Below are positions 10,867 to 21,751 of a stretch of 64,000 bases of DNA, one piece after another. Position 1 is the first letter of the stretch. The number at the start of each line of letters is the position of its first letter. The stretch covers positions 1 through 64,000 of the forward strand of contig JAVXUO010000875.1 in the NCBI GenBank assembly GCA_033065855.1, read 5' to 3'. Below the pieces are notes generated by a model, which was given only the letters and a program-made list of their open reading frames with translations, was not told the DNA's origin and searched no databases. Position numbers and translations under genes: made by a program. Source of the stretch: Escallonia rubra. Its lineage: Eukaryota; Streptophyta; Magnoliopsida; Escalloniales; Escalloniaceae.

Positions 10867-11434
10867 AACAGTGTGAACATTGTCTCCTTTACCGTTAAGG
10901 AATAAGGAATTGAAAACGGATTCAACCGTTTTCCCTCTCCAATGGTGCCTCTTCATTTCAAATGAAATGGTAGATGCCATCGCTTCATGAAGTGGTCTAC
11001 CGTTTCATTTGAATTTGAAAGATGACTGCCTTTTCCACTTTGAAGAAGAAGAAGACACATGCATGCATTGCTTCAGGGGGTGGCCTGCTTGTCCACTCAA
11101 ATGCTGGTTGTTTCTCCAATCAAGTGACGGCTGTTTACTCCAATATAAAAGAAGGCAATCCATTTTAGGTTAAATAATACCCAAAAATAATTAAATAATC
11201 AAACACCCAATGAGATTTACGATTAAATCTCAACAGTATTTAAACATAACCTTTTTCCGAATGGTATTTAAACATACTTATCATTTATCTTCAANTAGGC
11301 ATCTTCTCTGTTTTAGATGGGCAAAAGAGCAAGAAATATCACTTATGATTTCTGAACTTATGCGATTATATTGATACTACTACATATATTTAGTACTTTT
11401 TTAATCAACTATTTTTCGACAAAAATAATTATTC
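10867..11434 (+). repeat. Segmental duplicate, copy 1
   Basis: It closely matches 20,303-20,856 in the same orientation, sharing GTGTGAACATTGTCTCC, AACCGTTTTCCCTCTCCAA and AAGAAGAAGAAGACACATGC. It includes a TATA-like CCAATATAAAAGAAGG and short palindromes around CTTCATGAAG. The match stops exactly where LINE sequence begins at 11,435. Copy 1 has about 50 extra bases near 11,205-11,250 and the unresolved base at 11,295. Confidence 0.85.
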
Positions 11435-13232
11435 ACTTGCAACGTCATTACTCTCATGACAATCCTTAAAAACTCCCAACCCATTGAATCATAAGCTTTT
11501 TGCAGATTTATTTTTATAACACTTCTAGGGGTGCCTCCTTCCTTGTGATAGTTCTTAACCATTTCTTCCATGAGGAGAATGTTGTCTGCTATAGCCCTTT
11601 GAGCCGCAAAAGCTGATTGATTTTGACTAATTAGCTGTGGAAGAACCTTTTTGATTCTTGCACTCAAGATTCTTGACACACACTTGTATATGACATTGCA
11701 ACAAGCAATTGGTGTGAACTCCTTCATTGTATTTGGGCAAGAATTTTTAGGTATCAGGGTCAACATAGTGTTGTTAAAAACTTTTATACCTTTACTGTTA
11801 TTTAGCATCTCCTTCACACCAGCAGTGATCTCCTTTCCTCCATTATTTGCCAATTCTTTTGGTAAAATTCAACAGTGAAACCATCAGGTCCTGGGGCCTT
11901 ATTTGCTTTAAGAGAGAACATTGTTTCCTTAACCTCTTGATCATCAATAGGAGCTATGGGCATGCTTTGGTCTTCAACTGATATGTGTCTAGTGATAATT
12001 CTAACTATCCTAGCTTCAGTATTTGGAACTTCGGGAACTGATTTACCCAAGAAATCAGAGAAATAATGTATTGCATGTTGGTGCACTTCTCTTGCCCCTG
12101 TGATTTATGTGCCTTCCCCATTCTTAATAGCAAGCACCTTGTTATGTCCTCTATGGATCTGCATCTACTGTCACCAAGGTTGAGATGATTTACTCTTGCT
12201 TTATGCTGATAGAAAGCTTTTTCTGCTTGAATTAGGTGATAATATCTTCTCTGAATCTCCTTGACTTTGGGAAGTAGATCAGATCTCTGTTGTTGGATCA
12301 TTATCTTTTGAGTTTCCTGCAATTCCTTACGTGTGTCCCCCACCCTTGCTGAAATATTGCTATAAGCCTCCTTGTTTAAACACTTTAATTTTGGCTTTAG
12401 CTTCCTTAATTTTGTTCTTAATTGATGACTTGCATCTCCTTCCACATGCTCATTCCATACATCTTGCATTGTTTGCTTGAAACATCTATGCTTCATCCAA
12501 AAATTAAAGAATTTGAAAGGTCTTTTACCTTCAATATGCTCATTCATTATGCTTATCAAAAGTAAGGCATGATTATATATTCCAGGGGTAAGTGCTTCCA
12601 CCTGTGTGTTGGGATATATCCTTAGCCATTCTTTGAAGTGCTCTATCCAGTCTACGCATGATGAGATCTTCTTCTCTGTTATTACACCAAGTGCAGAAAG
12701 TCCCTGTAGTGGGTAAGTCCTCAAAATGATTATCATACATGCACTTGTTAAACTAAGAGCCGTCTCTAGAGTTAATACACTTCCACCATATTTTTCATTC
12801 TCCCATCTTACCACATTAAAATCTTCTAACATCAACCATGGATATTTGCCAATAGCCGCAGTATTCTGAGTAATCTGTTGCCATAGATTCCTTCTTTTCT
12901 CCCATTTATTGTTTGCATACACAAAAGTAATGTAGAAGAATTATAGAGGACTGTATATCACTTTCCTAGTAATGTGCTGGCTGGACCTGTCAATTACCTC
13001 AATCTGTGTTTTTTGCTGATTCCATCCCATCCATAATCTTGGGACCCCTTTTTGATTCAAACAAGTCTCAAACTGCCAGTCCTTAGTCCACTTGTTATTT
13101 TCTGAATATTCTCTTGCCTGACTCTTGTTTCCAAAAGTCCTATTATATCCATTTTTTTTGTTTCAACAGTTTCTTCACATTTACTTGTCTCATAGGGTCA
13201 TTGAGGGCCCTGATATTCCAGCTTGCTATCAT
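11435..13232 (-). pseudogene. LINE ORF2 remnant (endonuclease plus partial reverse transcriptase)
   Basis: ATG at 13,232 starts MIASWNIRALNDPMRQ, the usual opening of a plant L1 endonuclease. Further motifs: IEVIDRSSQHITRKVIY (about 13,000), WLMLEDFNVVRWENEKYGGS (Gly of the GDFN motif is Glu), YNHALLLI (the 'SDH' Asp appears as Asn), then KANKAPGPDGFTVEFYQKNW of the RT and KINLQKAYDSMGWEFL (RT motif A, with Asn where the catalytic Asp is expected). Frameshifts separate the pieces near 12,950, 12,040 and 11,830. With catalytic residues changed and the second half of the RT gone, it cannot mobilise itself. Confidence 0.85.
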
Positions 13233-13282
13233 TGCTGTTTTGAGCTTTGATTTTTCCTTTTACTACTACTCTTCCTGCCCAC

Positions 13283-14898
13283 CTACTTATTTGTTGTCTC
13301 CTGTGGGGTATGTGCAGCTTCCTTTGAATTGAGTTCTTTCCCTTTTAAGTCAACAATATCCATGCAGTCCTCATCTTCCAGCACATCAAAACTATTATTG
13401 GTTATCATCACTACTTGTTGTGTTATGGGTTGTGTATAGGTATTAACTACTACTTCTACAGCCTTCTCTAACCCTCCCTCATTGTGTTGCATAACTTTTG
13501 GCCTCCATACCTCTTTAGGTTGTGGTTTATAGAAGCAATTTGCATTGCTGTGTTCATAAACATTGTAATGTGTGCACTTAACAGGAATCCACTCATATTC
13601 CACTTTTTGGAATGTGATTTCCTCCTCAGGTCCTTTTAAAGGTATTTCAGTAGGCAACTATTAGTCCACGTCAACTTCTACACAATTTCGTGCATATCCT
13701 AGTCTCTCTTTCTTAGCTGTCATGTGATCCATGAAAATAGGTTTCCCAATTGTGCTTACTATCTTGCTCATCATTTTAGCAGACCAAAATTTTAGTGGCA
13801 AAGGTGGTAGTTTTATCCAGATTGGTGCTAGCTTTAATTCATCTTGCTCTATTGGTGAGGAAGCATCCCATGGTTTGACAATAATAGGTTTACTATCAAA
13901 GAACCATGGTCCATTTGCCAGCACATAATCCTTTGCATAAGATGAGTCAAAATTAACCAGGAACATACCTGGTTGAAGAACACTAATGTAAAACTCTCCA
14001 TCCTGCTTCCATTTTCTTGTCAAAAAACCCTTCATAACATGATGTGGTGGTTTTGCTCCCAATACATGAACCACCACCGAGTTTTTCCATTTTTCCACCT
14101 CAGTCTCTACATCCTCAACTGTGTATTCAATGCCTTTTTTCCCACTGATTTCCTGTGATGGGATAAATTCGAGACTATTTTCCTGGGCAAACTCTCGATT
14201 AGGTCACACTATCGTTGCAAACAACCGTTCCCATTTTGAATTTTGAATTTTGCACTTTGCTTGCACTATCAATTTTTGCTGGCAATGGAGGAAATTGAGT
14301 TGTGATTCCCTCCATTGTCATTTCAAAAGGCAGTTTATTTACCTGTATTGTTTTGTCCACCTGTTCTGCCATCTCATCACTTATTTTATCTGACGTGGCT
14401 TTAAGTCTTGACTCTTCAGCGACAACTGGTTCTAGCAAGATGTTGCACTTATCTTGCACGTGGTTCTCACGCATCCCCAACTGCTCTTCGTCTTCCTTCG
14501 TCATTAGCGAATTAGGGTTGGAATTCCCACACTGTCGTCCAGATCTTTGTCCTAATTGTGCCTTAATTGTTTCCTTTAATGCTTGAGTTTCCTGTCTTAA
14601 CTCATTCATTTGCATTTTCATCTGTGTAATCAGATCCTTTACATTATGTTCCTCATCAGAATCCGTGCTCACTTCAACAATGTTCCCCGGTTGCAAGTCG
14701 GCGACGCCTAGATTCTTATCTCGGCCTAGCGCGCAATACCATTACTTTTCCATTTGTTTTTGTGCATTGTCCCATTTTCCTTGTGGCATGGATCTTATGC
14801 CATTCTTTCCCCACAAATTTAGTCGCAAGAACATCTTTCACAGGGCCCCAAAGCCGTGACGAGCGCCTCGTTTCCAGTTTGTCAAGTGTTGCCTTCAT
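13283..14898 (-). pseudogene. LINE ORF1 remnant (DUF4283 and CCHC zinc knuckle)
   Basis: It starts at 14,898 with MKATLDKLETRRSSRLWGPV. A glutamine/glutamate-rich coiled-coil-like segment follows (ITQMKMQMNELRQETQALKE, near 14,620). A DUF4283-like domain spans 14,098-13,661 (VVVHVLGAKPPHHVMKGFLT; GMFLVNFDSSYAKDYVLANG; WIKLPPLPLKFWSAKMM). The knuckle CTHYNVYEHSNANC lies at about 13,570-13,530, with Tyr-Glu where Gly is usual. The frame is broken at about 14,700, 14,150 and 13,660. In plant L1 elements ORF1 encodes the RNA-binding protein that packages the transcript. Confidence 0.8.
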
Positions 14899-14958
14899 TT
14901 CACATCATTTCCTCAGATTTCTACAGAGAAGTTGGAGTTTTTCTAACGAGTGTTGAAT

Positions 14959-15374
14959 TTTTGTCACTTGTCTTTTTTAATCACAAATAGTTCGAGGGTT
15001 TCAATAGTACACAATGGATTTGGGATATTTGTCCACCTTTGTATCTTGCGAGTGTCAGATTTGAACATTATGTTATATCGTGTTTAACATCTTATTTAAC
15101 AAAACTAGCTTTCAATAGCAGCCAGCTTTCTAACGGCTACTTTTCTAAAATATATATAACAACTAGGTTTTTAACAGGTATATCTTGATGGCTCGTTGTC
15201 TGAAAAAGTATGTATGAAGGTCCTTTCTACGCTCAATCTTGTCAAGAAGACAAGAAGAAGAGGGCCTCACTTTGAAAAAACTCTTTTCAAATTCATTTCA
15301 AGAGATATAAATCCAATCAGTAGGAAAATTATCTCGTGGTAGAAGCAATCTTCACCGCTTCACAACCAAAATTA
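14959..15374. other. Intergenic, no recognisable gene
   Basis: This is AT-rich sequence between the LINE 5' end and the LTR element. It contains a short direct echo (CAGCCAGCTTTCTAACGGCTAC beside AGCTTTCAATAGC). No gene seen. Confidence 0.4.
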
Positions 15375-15379
15375 ACGTT

Positions 15380-15796
15380 TGTTGCTGCTAAAAACATGCT
15401 CCGCGTACGTTGCGGAACCCGAGCCTGGACCGATGACCTGCAAGACAGAAAATGAGTGACCGCCGGGTGGGGTTCCCAGCGGAGAACTCTCCGATGCTTA
15501 AGTCAGAGCGCAGTTACAGGATAATAACTCTGAAAAAGCATGAAAGACACAATGTGTATCTGTGTGTCCTCCCATACCTGGGGGGTAGACCCCTTTATAT
15601 AGCTGTAGGAGGAGAGTCCTAGTAGGACTAGGCTGCTGACTAATCCAATCAGGATCGTGTTAGGATCCTTGAGGATCACGTCACAATCTTTAAAGACTCT
15701 TTTTAGAATCCTGATAAGATAATCATAAATCTCCCAGTTTGACTAGGATTCGCCGGGTGTTCCCCAATTATTGGGAGTTATATTTGAGCTATATCA
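15380..15796 (-). repeat. 3' LTR of the LARD element
   Basis: This is the left LTR, the downstream one in the element's minus orientation. A minus-strand TATA-like TATATAAAG lies at 15,593-15,601. Confidence 0.9.
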
Positions 15797-15811
15797 TAAG
15801 CCCCCCACTTC
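15797..15811 (-). promoter_or_regulatory. Polypurine tract of the LARD element
   Basis: On the minus strand AAGTGGGGGGCTTA directly precedes the LTR. The Gypsy-type element at 55,848 has a similar GGGGGCTTA in the same position. Confidence 0.8.
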
Positions 15812-16448
15812 CTTAGCTAAAATGTTTGGCTGAGGAAGTTTATACCTGGTGTCTCGAGACACGCGTCAGATTTGTAAGTGATTCTCATCCACTTGTAGGG
15901 GTAACAATATTTCTCTCTTCCATGCCCAAGTAGGGCGCTAGAACTCTAGCTCTTGAGAGCTAAGTCTTAGAATCTCGCCCGAACAGGCTATTCAGAATCA
16001 TCTTTCGGAAGACGAATCATGAAATTTCAAGATCCTTTAGAGGCCATGCCCAATGGTATGACACAAAGCTGTGCATGCAAGTTGTTGCATGTGCTAAGTG
16101 TTTGAATGTCCCCTCGAGGGGTCACCTCTCCTTAGAGGGTGTTCATTTTGTGCAAGTGTGTGTTCTGTGGCTCGAGCCGACCACATCATGCTTGCGTTTT
16201 ACTTTGTCGCGAACTCTTATCATCAGCTAAGAGCTGGCAAAGAAGCCTCGCACTCACGCTTGGCTGGGTTTTGAATTGACAAAGAATGGTGGGGGGATGA
16301 AGTCCCATAGTCCTTTGCCGTTTCACGGGTTAGAACTGTAGCTAAACCGTTCGGATAGAACTTGAGCTCTATCCTATCACCCTTGGGGGTGTTCATCCCT
16401 CGAGGGAGTGCCCCAGAGGGCTGGTGGAGCGCGGAGCTCATGCAACTA

Positions 16449-17000
16449 CCCTCGAGGGTTTGACGGAATTTAAGAATTCTCGTCATACACGCCCTCGGGG
16501 CGGATGGAGCTGGAGCTCATGCAATTACCCTCGAGGGTTTGACGGAATTTAAGAATTCTCGTCATACACGCCCTCGGGGCGGATGGAGCCGGAGCTCATG
16601 CGATTACCCTCGAGGGTTTGACGGAATTTAAGAATTCTCGTCATACACGCCCTCGGGGGCGGATGGAGCCGGAGCTCATATAATTACCCTCGAGGGTTTG
16701 ACAGAATTTTAAGAATTCTCGTCATACACGCCCTTGGGGCGAATGGAGCCGGAGCTCATGCAATTACCCTTGAGGGTTTGACGAAATTTAAGAGTTCTCA
16801 TCATCGTATGCGCCCTCGGGGGTTTAACGAAACTTTAGAGTCCTTGTTTGTACGCGCCCTTGGGGTTTGACGGAACTTAGAGTTCTCGTCGTACGCGCCC
16901 TCGGGGGTTTAACAAAACTTTAGAGTCCTCGTTGTACGCGCCCTTGGGGGTTTGACGGAACTTAGAATTCTCATCATACGTGCCCTCAGGGGTTTCTTGT
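16449..17000. repeat. Minisatellite: five 79-80-bp units then ~60-bp units
   Basis: CCCTCGAGGGTTTGACGG-type starts lie at 16,449, 16,528, 16,607, 16,687 and 16,767. Each is followed by AATTTAAGAATTCTCGTCAT and CACGCCCTCGGGG. From about 16,800 the unit shortens to ~60 bp (CGCCCTCGGGGGTTTAACG). The array lies inside the LARD element. CCCTCGAGGG is a perfect 10-bp palindrome. Confidence 0.9.
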
Positions 17001-19328
17001 CCTTGTTGCCGCGGTGCTAAATAAGAAGCCGCAGGTCATGGAGCCTGTAATATGGTCGTTGTGGCGAACCTCCCTGTCTGATAAGACACAAGGCTTTAAG
17101 CCTGTATAAGAATGATCTTATAAAATATAAAGCCCCCCGGCCTTTGAGAAGGCGTGGATATATAAAAACAACTTTTCAGCCTACATGTAGGGCCCAGTAA
17201 CAAGAAGATCTGTGGGAGCAATATAGAAGACCATAATCCGTCTGATAGATTGGACGAGCATATAAAGCCAGAGAATACAAAGTCCGTTAGGCATAGCCGG
17301 CGATTCACTAGATACGGTGGCAGCATGTGTGCTTCCATCATTGTTGAACTAGCTTCTCAACGAGCAAAGATGTGAATACACCATAGATAGACGTCGCTGT
17401 ATGACCATATATAATGCCGAGACGGTAGGATACTGCAGCAAAAACCCTAGGCGTGACTTCAAGTCACCGGGTGCTGTGAATTTGTTCCTTGCTTAAGAAG
17501 TGGTTTATACATCACTGTTGATGCTCGCAGACATAGTTTAAACCCTTGCAAGAAATAAAAGCACGTGACTGAAAAACAGCTTTTAAAGTAATAAAGCATA
17601 TAATAGTTCAACTATGTTTTTAACACAGAATTAGAGCGGTGTTCAGACACCGCGGCCCCATTAGGGTCTTGTCGGTTAGCCGACAGGGTACGCTGCACCG
17701 CGTGTTGCAGGTGAGCTTAAAATGTCATATCAATCGAAAGTTTTGACATGTAACGTGCTCACGCCAATGGACGTAACTGCATAAGACTAGACAAAAAATT
17801 AAAGAAGTCTAGGTATTGAAAGTGCACAAAATGCGGCCTTTGGAAGGCTTGCTAGCGCTAAAATTCGTGGTTGCTTAATTTTTTAACAACCAATATGCAA
17901 TAAAATATACGCCGTTATTAAATGATTTGTGCGGCATATTAAAAGACTCTTTGTCGTCTTGAATTCAAATAAGCTTTTTTAACAGGTTAAAAGCTTAATG
18001 CTTAAAAATGTGTGTGGCCTAAGTGGAATAACTGAAACCCTTTGGGTCTGAAATATGAATACGCATTCTTTGTAGGCAAAAAGCTAACACTTTTTAAAGA
18101 ATATGGCGTATGTTGAATAACGAAGACCCAGTAGGTCAAAAATATGATTATGCATAATCAAGGGGTAATTGCATAATTCTTTTAAAAAAGGAAGAGTGCA
18201 CCTGATTAATTGCTCTGCCTCTTTCTTTTTTCAACAGAAGGGCAGATCTTACCGCCGTCAGAGGAGGCGGTGGCGCTCCGGCATGGCAGTGATGGCAGAT
18301 TTGACCGCCATCGGAGGAGGCGACGGCGCTCTGGCAGATCCGGCAACTACCGCTGGCGGCGACATCAAGGGTGCTGCCCGTCAAAGACTTGGCTGACATG
18401 CTGTCGCGAAGGGAGACTTTTGTACAAAGCGCCGAATCGCCGGTAACAGCCATAGATGGCGACGAACATCGATGGTGCTGTCGTGGCCGCGGTGGTGTTG
18501 GCAAGCAACGGCAAGATGGCGACTAAGATGGCAACGCGACGACGTCGTCACGGTGGTGGCGTGTCGACAGCGCGGGTCTCCTGGCGGCGCTGTTGTGGCG
18601 GTGATGAGACGGCGGTGTCGGCGTTTGCCCGTCGCCGTGTGTGCCCCAATGGCGTGGAGATGGTCTGCCGCTGCTCGCTTGGGAGAGTCAATTGCAGAAG
18701 AACCCCTCATATTTTATGGTCGCCACTTCAACGGATTTATGACAGTGTCGTGTCTCCGGCGACGGTGAGCAATCAACCACAATGATGTTTGCAACAGAGC
18801 TGAACGGCGACTGATGGCGATGCTGATTTGGAAGCCGGTAGCGGCATGGCGGCAACGACGCTGATTATCGTTATCGCTGGTCGCGAAGTTGACGAGATTT
18901 AACTACTGCTCGTTGCGATGTCTTCCTGTTCTTTTTTTTTTTTTTGGTTGAGTTGTTGTTTGGTTGCGATTACTGCTCCGGCAGCTTCGCGGCGGCGGTC
19001 GGCGGTTCATGGTGCCCGCGACCCTGTAGGTGACGACTCCGGTAGTGTCGTGGTTGCACAGGCACGGGCCTGCTTACGTAGGTGCTGTTGAAGTCTGGCA
19101 CCGCTGCTGTGTAAGGATTTTCCCATGAAGGCAGAGCGGCGTTGCGGTGACTTCTTCCATGTTGACTTTTTTTGTCTGTGAACGAATTGCTGACTTGTGG
19201 CTTCGTCGCAGAGGTCGGTGGTGGCTCTGGTGATGATGGTTATGTCGGTGGTTCGACACGTAATCGCCGGTGGCTCGCGGTATAACTGTTGAGGTTTTCT
19301 TGAGGTCAAGCGGTTAGGCTGGCGGGTC

Positions 19329-19346
19329 CCACGGATGGCGCCAATC
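19329..19346 (-). promoter_or_regulatory. Primer binding site of the LARD element
   Basis: The minus-strand ATTGGCGCCATCCGTGGG starts directly after the 5' LTR. It resembles the 'TTGGCGCC' sites of plant Gypsy elements. I do not assign the priming tRNA. Confidence 0.75.
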
Positions 19347-19766
19347 TGTTGCTGCTAAAAACATGCTCCGCGTACGTTGCGGAACCCGAGCCTGGACCGA
19401 TGACCTGCAAGACAGAAAATGAGTGACCGCCGGGTGGGGTTCCCGGCGGAGAACTCTCCGATGCTTAAGTCAGAGCGCAGCTACAGGATAATAACTCTGA
19501 AAAAGCATGAAAGACACAATGTGTATCTGTGTGAGCTCGTCCCATACCTGGGGGGTAGACCCCTTTATATAGCTGTAGGAGGAGAGTCCTAGTAGGACTA
19601 GGCTGCTGACTAATCCAATCAGGATCGTGTTAGGATCCTTGAGGATCACGTCACAATCTTTAAAGACTCTTTTTAGAATCCTGATAAGATAATCATAAAT
19701 CTCCCAGTTTGACTAGGATTCGCCGGGTGTTCCCCAATTATTGGGAGTTATATTTGAGCTATATCA
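19347..19766 (-). repeat. 5' LTR of the LARD element
   Basis: This right LTR is the upstream one in the minus orientation. The minus-strand TATA-like TATATAAAG at 19,563-19,571 is the probable promoter of the element's transcript. Confidence 0.9.
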
Positions 19767-19771
19767 ACGTT

Positions 19772-20302
19772 CATAATTTTTTTTAATGGTTTCTTCTCGT
19801 ATCTTTTTGGAAGGACCCATTTTGGTTGTTTTGAAATATAACATTGACATTGAGCATCATAAGAGTGTTTCTATATAAAAAAAACATCCCCAAAATTTTC
19901 ATTTTTATGGGTTTTCACCTTTTTTAAAATGGTATTTGTTGGGAAATATTGTCGGGAAATGAAAACGAAAAAGCTTTGAGGCATATCTAAAGACATTTTC
20001 TTTAGAACGTTATTTGCCCCCACTCAAGATAAAGTTTGCTAATGGGTTGCAAGCAAATTCGTTCCTAAGATACAACAAAGCCTGAGAAGAATTAGGATTA
20101 ACAATATCAAAGATCTCTAAAATCTTTGTAAAACAATTGTAGATAAACTTTGGGAGATTAGGATAGTATTCTGAAAATTTTAAAACAAAATGTTTTCGGT
20201 ACATATAAAAACGTAAGTGCCTAAAAATGTATATATATGGATACGCAAACACCAGCTGGAGATCACAGAGAAGATGACGATATGCCTCTTCCCAGAAGTC
20301 GT
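19772..20302. other. Intergenic, no recognisable gene
   Basis: AT-rich sequence with short open frames and no similarity I can name. Confidence 0.4.
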
Positions 20303-20856
20303 CAACAACAACGGTGTGAACATTGTCTCCTTTACCGTTAACGAATTGAAAACGGTTTCAACCGTTTTCCCTCTCCAATGGCGCCCCTTCATTTCAAATG
20401 AAGTGGCAGACGCCACCGCTTCATGAAGTGGTCTGCCGTTTCATTTGAATTTGAAAGACGGCTGCCTTTTCCACTTTGAAGAAGAAGAAGACACATGCAT
20501 GCACCGCTTTAGGGAGTGGCCTGCTTGTCCACTCAAATGCTGGTTGTTTCTCCAGTCAAGTGATGGCTGTTTACTCCAATATAAAAGAAGGCAATCCATT
20601 TTAGGTTAATTGATACCCAAAATAATTAAATAATCAAACATACTAATCATACTCACCTTTTTCCAAATGGTATTTAAACATACTTATCATTTTTCTTCGA
20701 ATTGGAATCGATCTTTTCTGTTTAGATGGGCAAAATAGAAATAAATATAACTTATGATTTCTGAACTAATGCGATTATATTGATGCTACTACATATCTTT
20801 AGTACTTTTTTATTCAACTGTTTTTCGACAAAAATAATTATTCACCTGGGCCTTGG
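20303..20856 (+). repeat. Segmental duplicate, copy 2
   Basis: Direct-orientation partner of 10,867-11,434; the match ends at ACAAAAATAATTATTCAC in both. It lies about 0.9 kb beyond the stop codon of the LRR gene, so it may belong to that gene's ancient 3' flank. Confidence 0.85.
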
Positions 20857-21148
20857 AGACTTTCTAATGCTATTGCTCTAGGTTTACATGTAATGCACGT
20901 TCATTTCAGTTATTGCATGATATATTTGTACACATTTAGCGGTTGCGCCCTCCTTGAGACAGTACCAATAGAAAAAAGTGGATGAAAATAAATAAATAAC
21001 TTGGCTTTCAGAACAGCGTTTAAATCGGACGGGCCCATTTGTCACAGCTTTTGCTTTTTGTATTAGCAACCTATAAAATCAATAAATTCAAAAGTTGGTA
21101 GGTGGCCTTTGTGTGGAATCAGATGTTTTAGAAGTTGAATAATACAAA

Positions 21149-21609
21149 TACCAAATAATCTTTTACTTAGTTGTATACAAGAAAATATGTACCTTGCTCG
21201 AATATTTTGGTTATTTAATAGAATCTAGATATATTCTTCCTGTATCTTATATGAAAAAGAGTTTAATTTCAAATCGACACATCTTGAATCATCTTAATTC
21301 ACAGATGAATTAAGAAAAAGTAAAATAAAGTTGAGAAAAGAAAACATAAAGAGAAAGCATCAACACGTGACAAGTATACCAAATAATCTTTTACTTAGTT
21401 GTATACAAGAAAACATGTACCTTGCTCTAATATTTTGGTTATTTAATAGAATCTAAATATATTCTTCCTGTGTCTTATATGAAAAAGAGTCTAATTTCAA
21501 ATTGTCACGCCTTGAATCATCTGAATTCGACCACGGATGAATTAAGAAAAGTAAAATAAAGTTGAAAAAAGAAAATAGAAAAGAAAGTACTAACACATGA
21601 CAAGTATAA
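21149..21609 (+). repeat. Tandem duplication, 228-bp period
   Basis: TACCAAATAATCTTTTACTT starts at 21,149 and again at 21,377. Both copies continue through TTGTATACAAGAAAA, TATTCTTCCTGT and AAGTAAAATAAAGTTGA to CACRTGACAAGTATA. It is non-coding and lies about 150 bp from the 3' end of the LRR gene. Confidence 0.9.
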
Positions 21610-21751
21610 TTAGTAAGAAAATTCTAAAATTTAAAATGAAGCCTTGAAAGCATTTCTCCGAGTGTTATACCGTATTTTTGACTTAAAGAGTTGTATACAT
21701 CTTACAACTCTTTAATAATACCGTATTTTTCTAAAAAGTTCTGGAATAATA

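Larger units (their letters stand above)
11435..14958 (-). mobile_element. L1-type LINE, 3' half missing
   Basis: It runs leftwards: ORF1 (about 14,898-13,283) with a DUF4283-like domain and CCHC knuckle, then ORF2 from 13,232 with an APE endonuclease and the first part of the reverse transcriptase. The RT catalytic YADD block, RNase H, 3' UTR and poly(A) are absent. The sequence stops at 11,435, the edge of the duplicated segment. New LINE copies usually lose the 5' end, so loss of the 3' end points to a later deletion or recombination. Confidence 0.85.
15380..19766 (-). mobile_element. Non-coding LTR retrotransposon (LARD-type), 4.4 kb, young
   Basis: Two LTRs (15,380-15,796, 417 bp; 19,347-19,766, 420 bp) begin TGTTGCTGC and end CTATATCA. 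The element is flanked by the 5-bp TSD ACGTT (15,375-15,379 and 19,767-19,771). The PBS-like ATTGGCGCCATCCGTGGG lies just inside the right LTR on the minus strand, and the polypurine AAGTGGGGGGCTTA just inside the left LTR, so the element reads leftwards. The LTRs differ by only a couple of substitutions and one small indel, indicating recent insertion. The 3.5-kb interior has no gag or pol; it holds GC-rich low-complexity sequence (18,200-19,330) and minisatellites. It would depend on an autonomous Ty3/Gypsy-type partner. Confidence 0.92.

Noticed and set aside
16449..17000. Regular repeats that could suggest a CRISPR-like array
   Set aside because: There are no unique spacers; the whole 79-bp unit repeats, it sits inside an LTR element, and the host is a plant. 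The same applies to the 166-, 99- and 47-bp arrays.
18148..19309. GC-rich open frames near the 5' LTR of the LARD that might be gag
   Set aside because: No retrotrans_gag core or zinc knuckle is visible. The frames are short, overlap on both strands and are Arg/Ala/Thr-rich low complexity.
20180..20416. Minus-strand frame MASATSFEMKGRHWRGK, also present near 10,980
   Set aside because: It appears in both copies only because the DNA is duplicated. The frame diverges after about 25 residues, the DNA is palindrome-rich, and no domain is seen.
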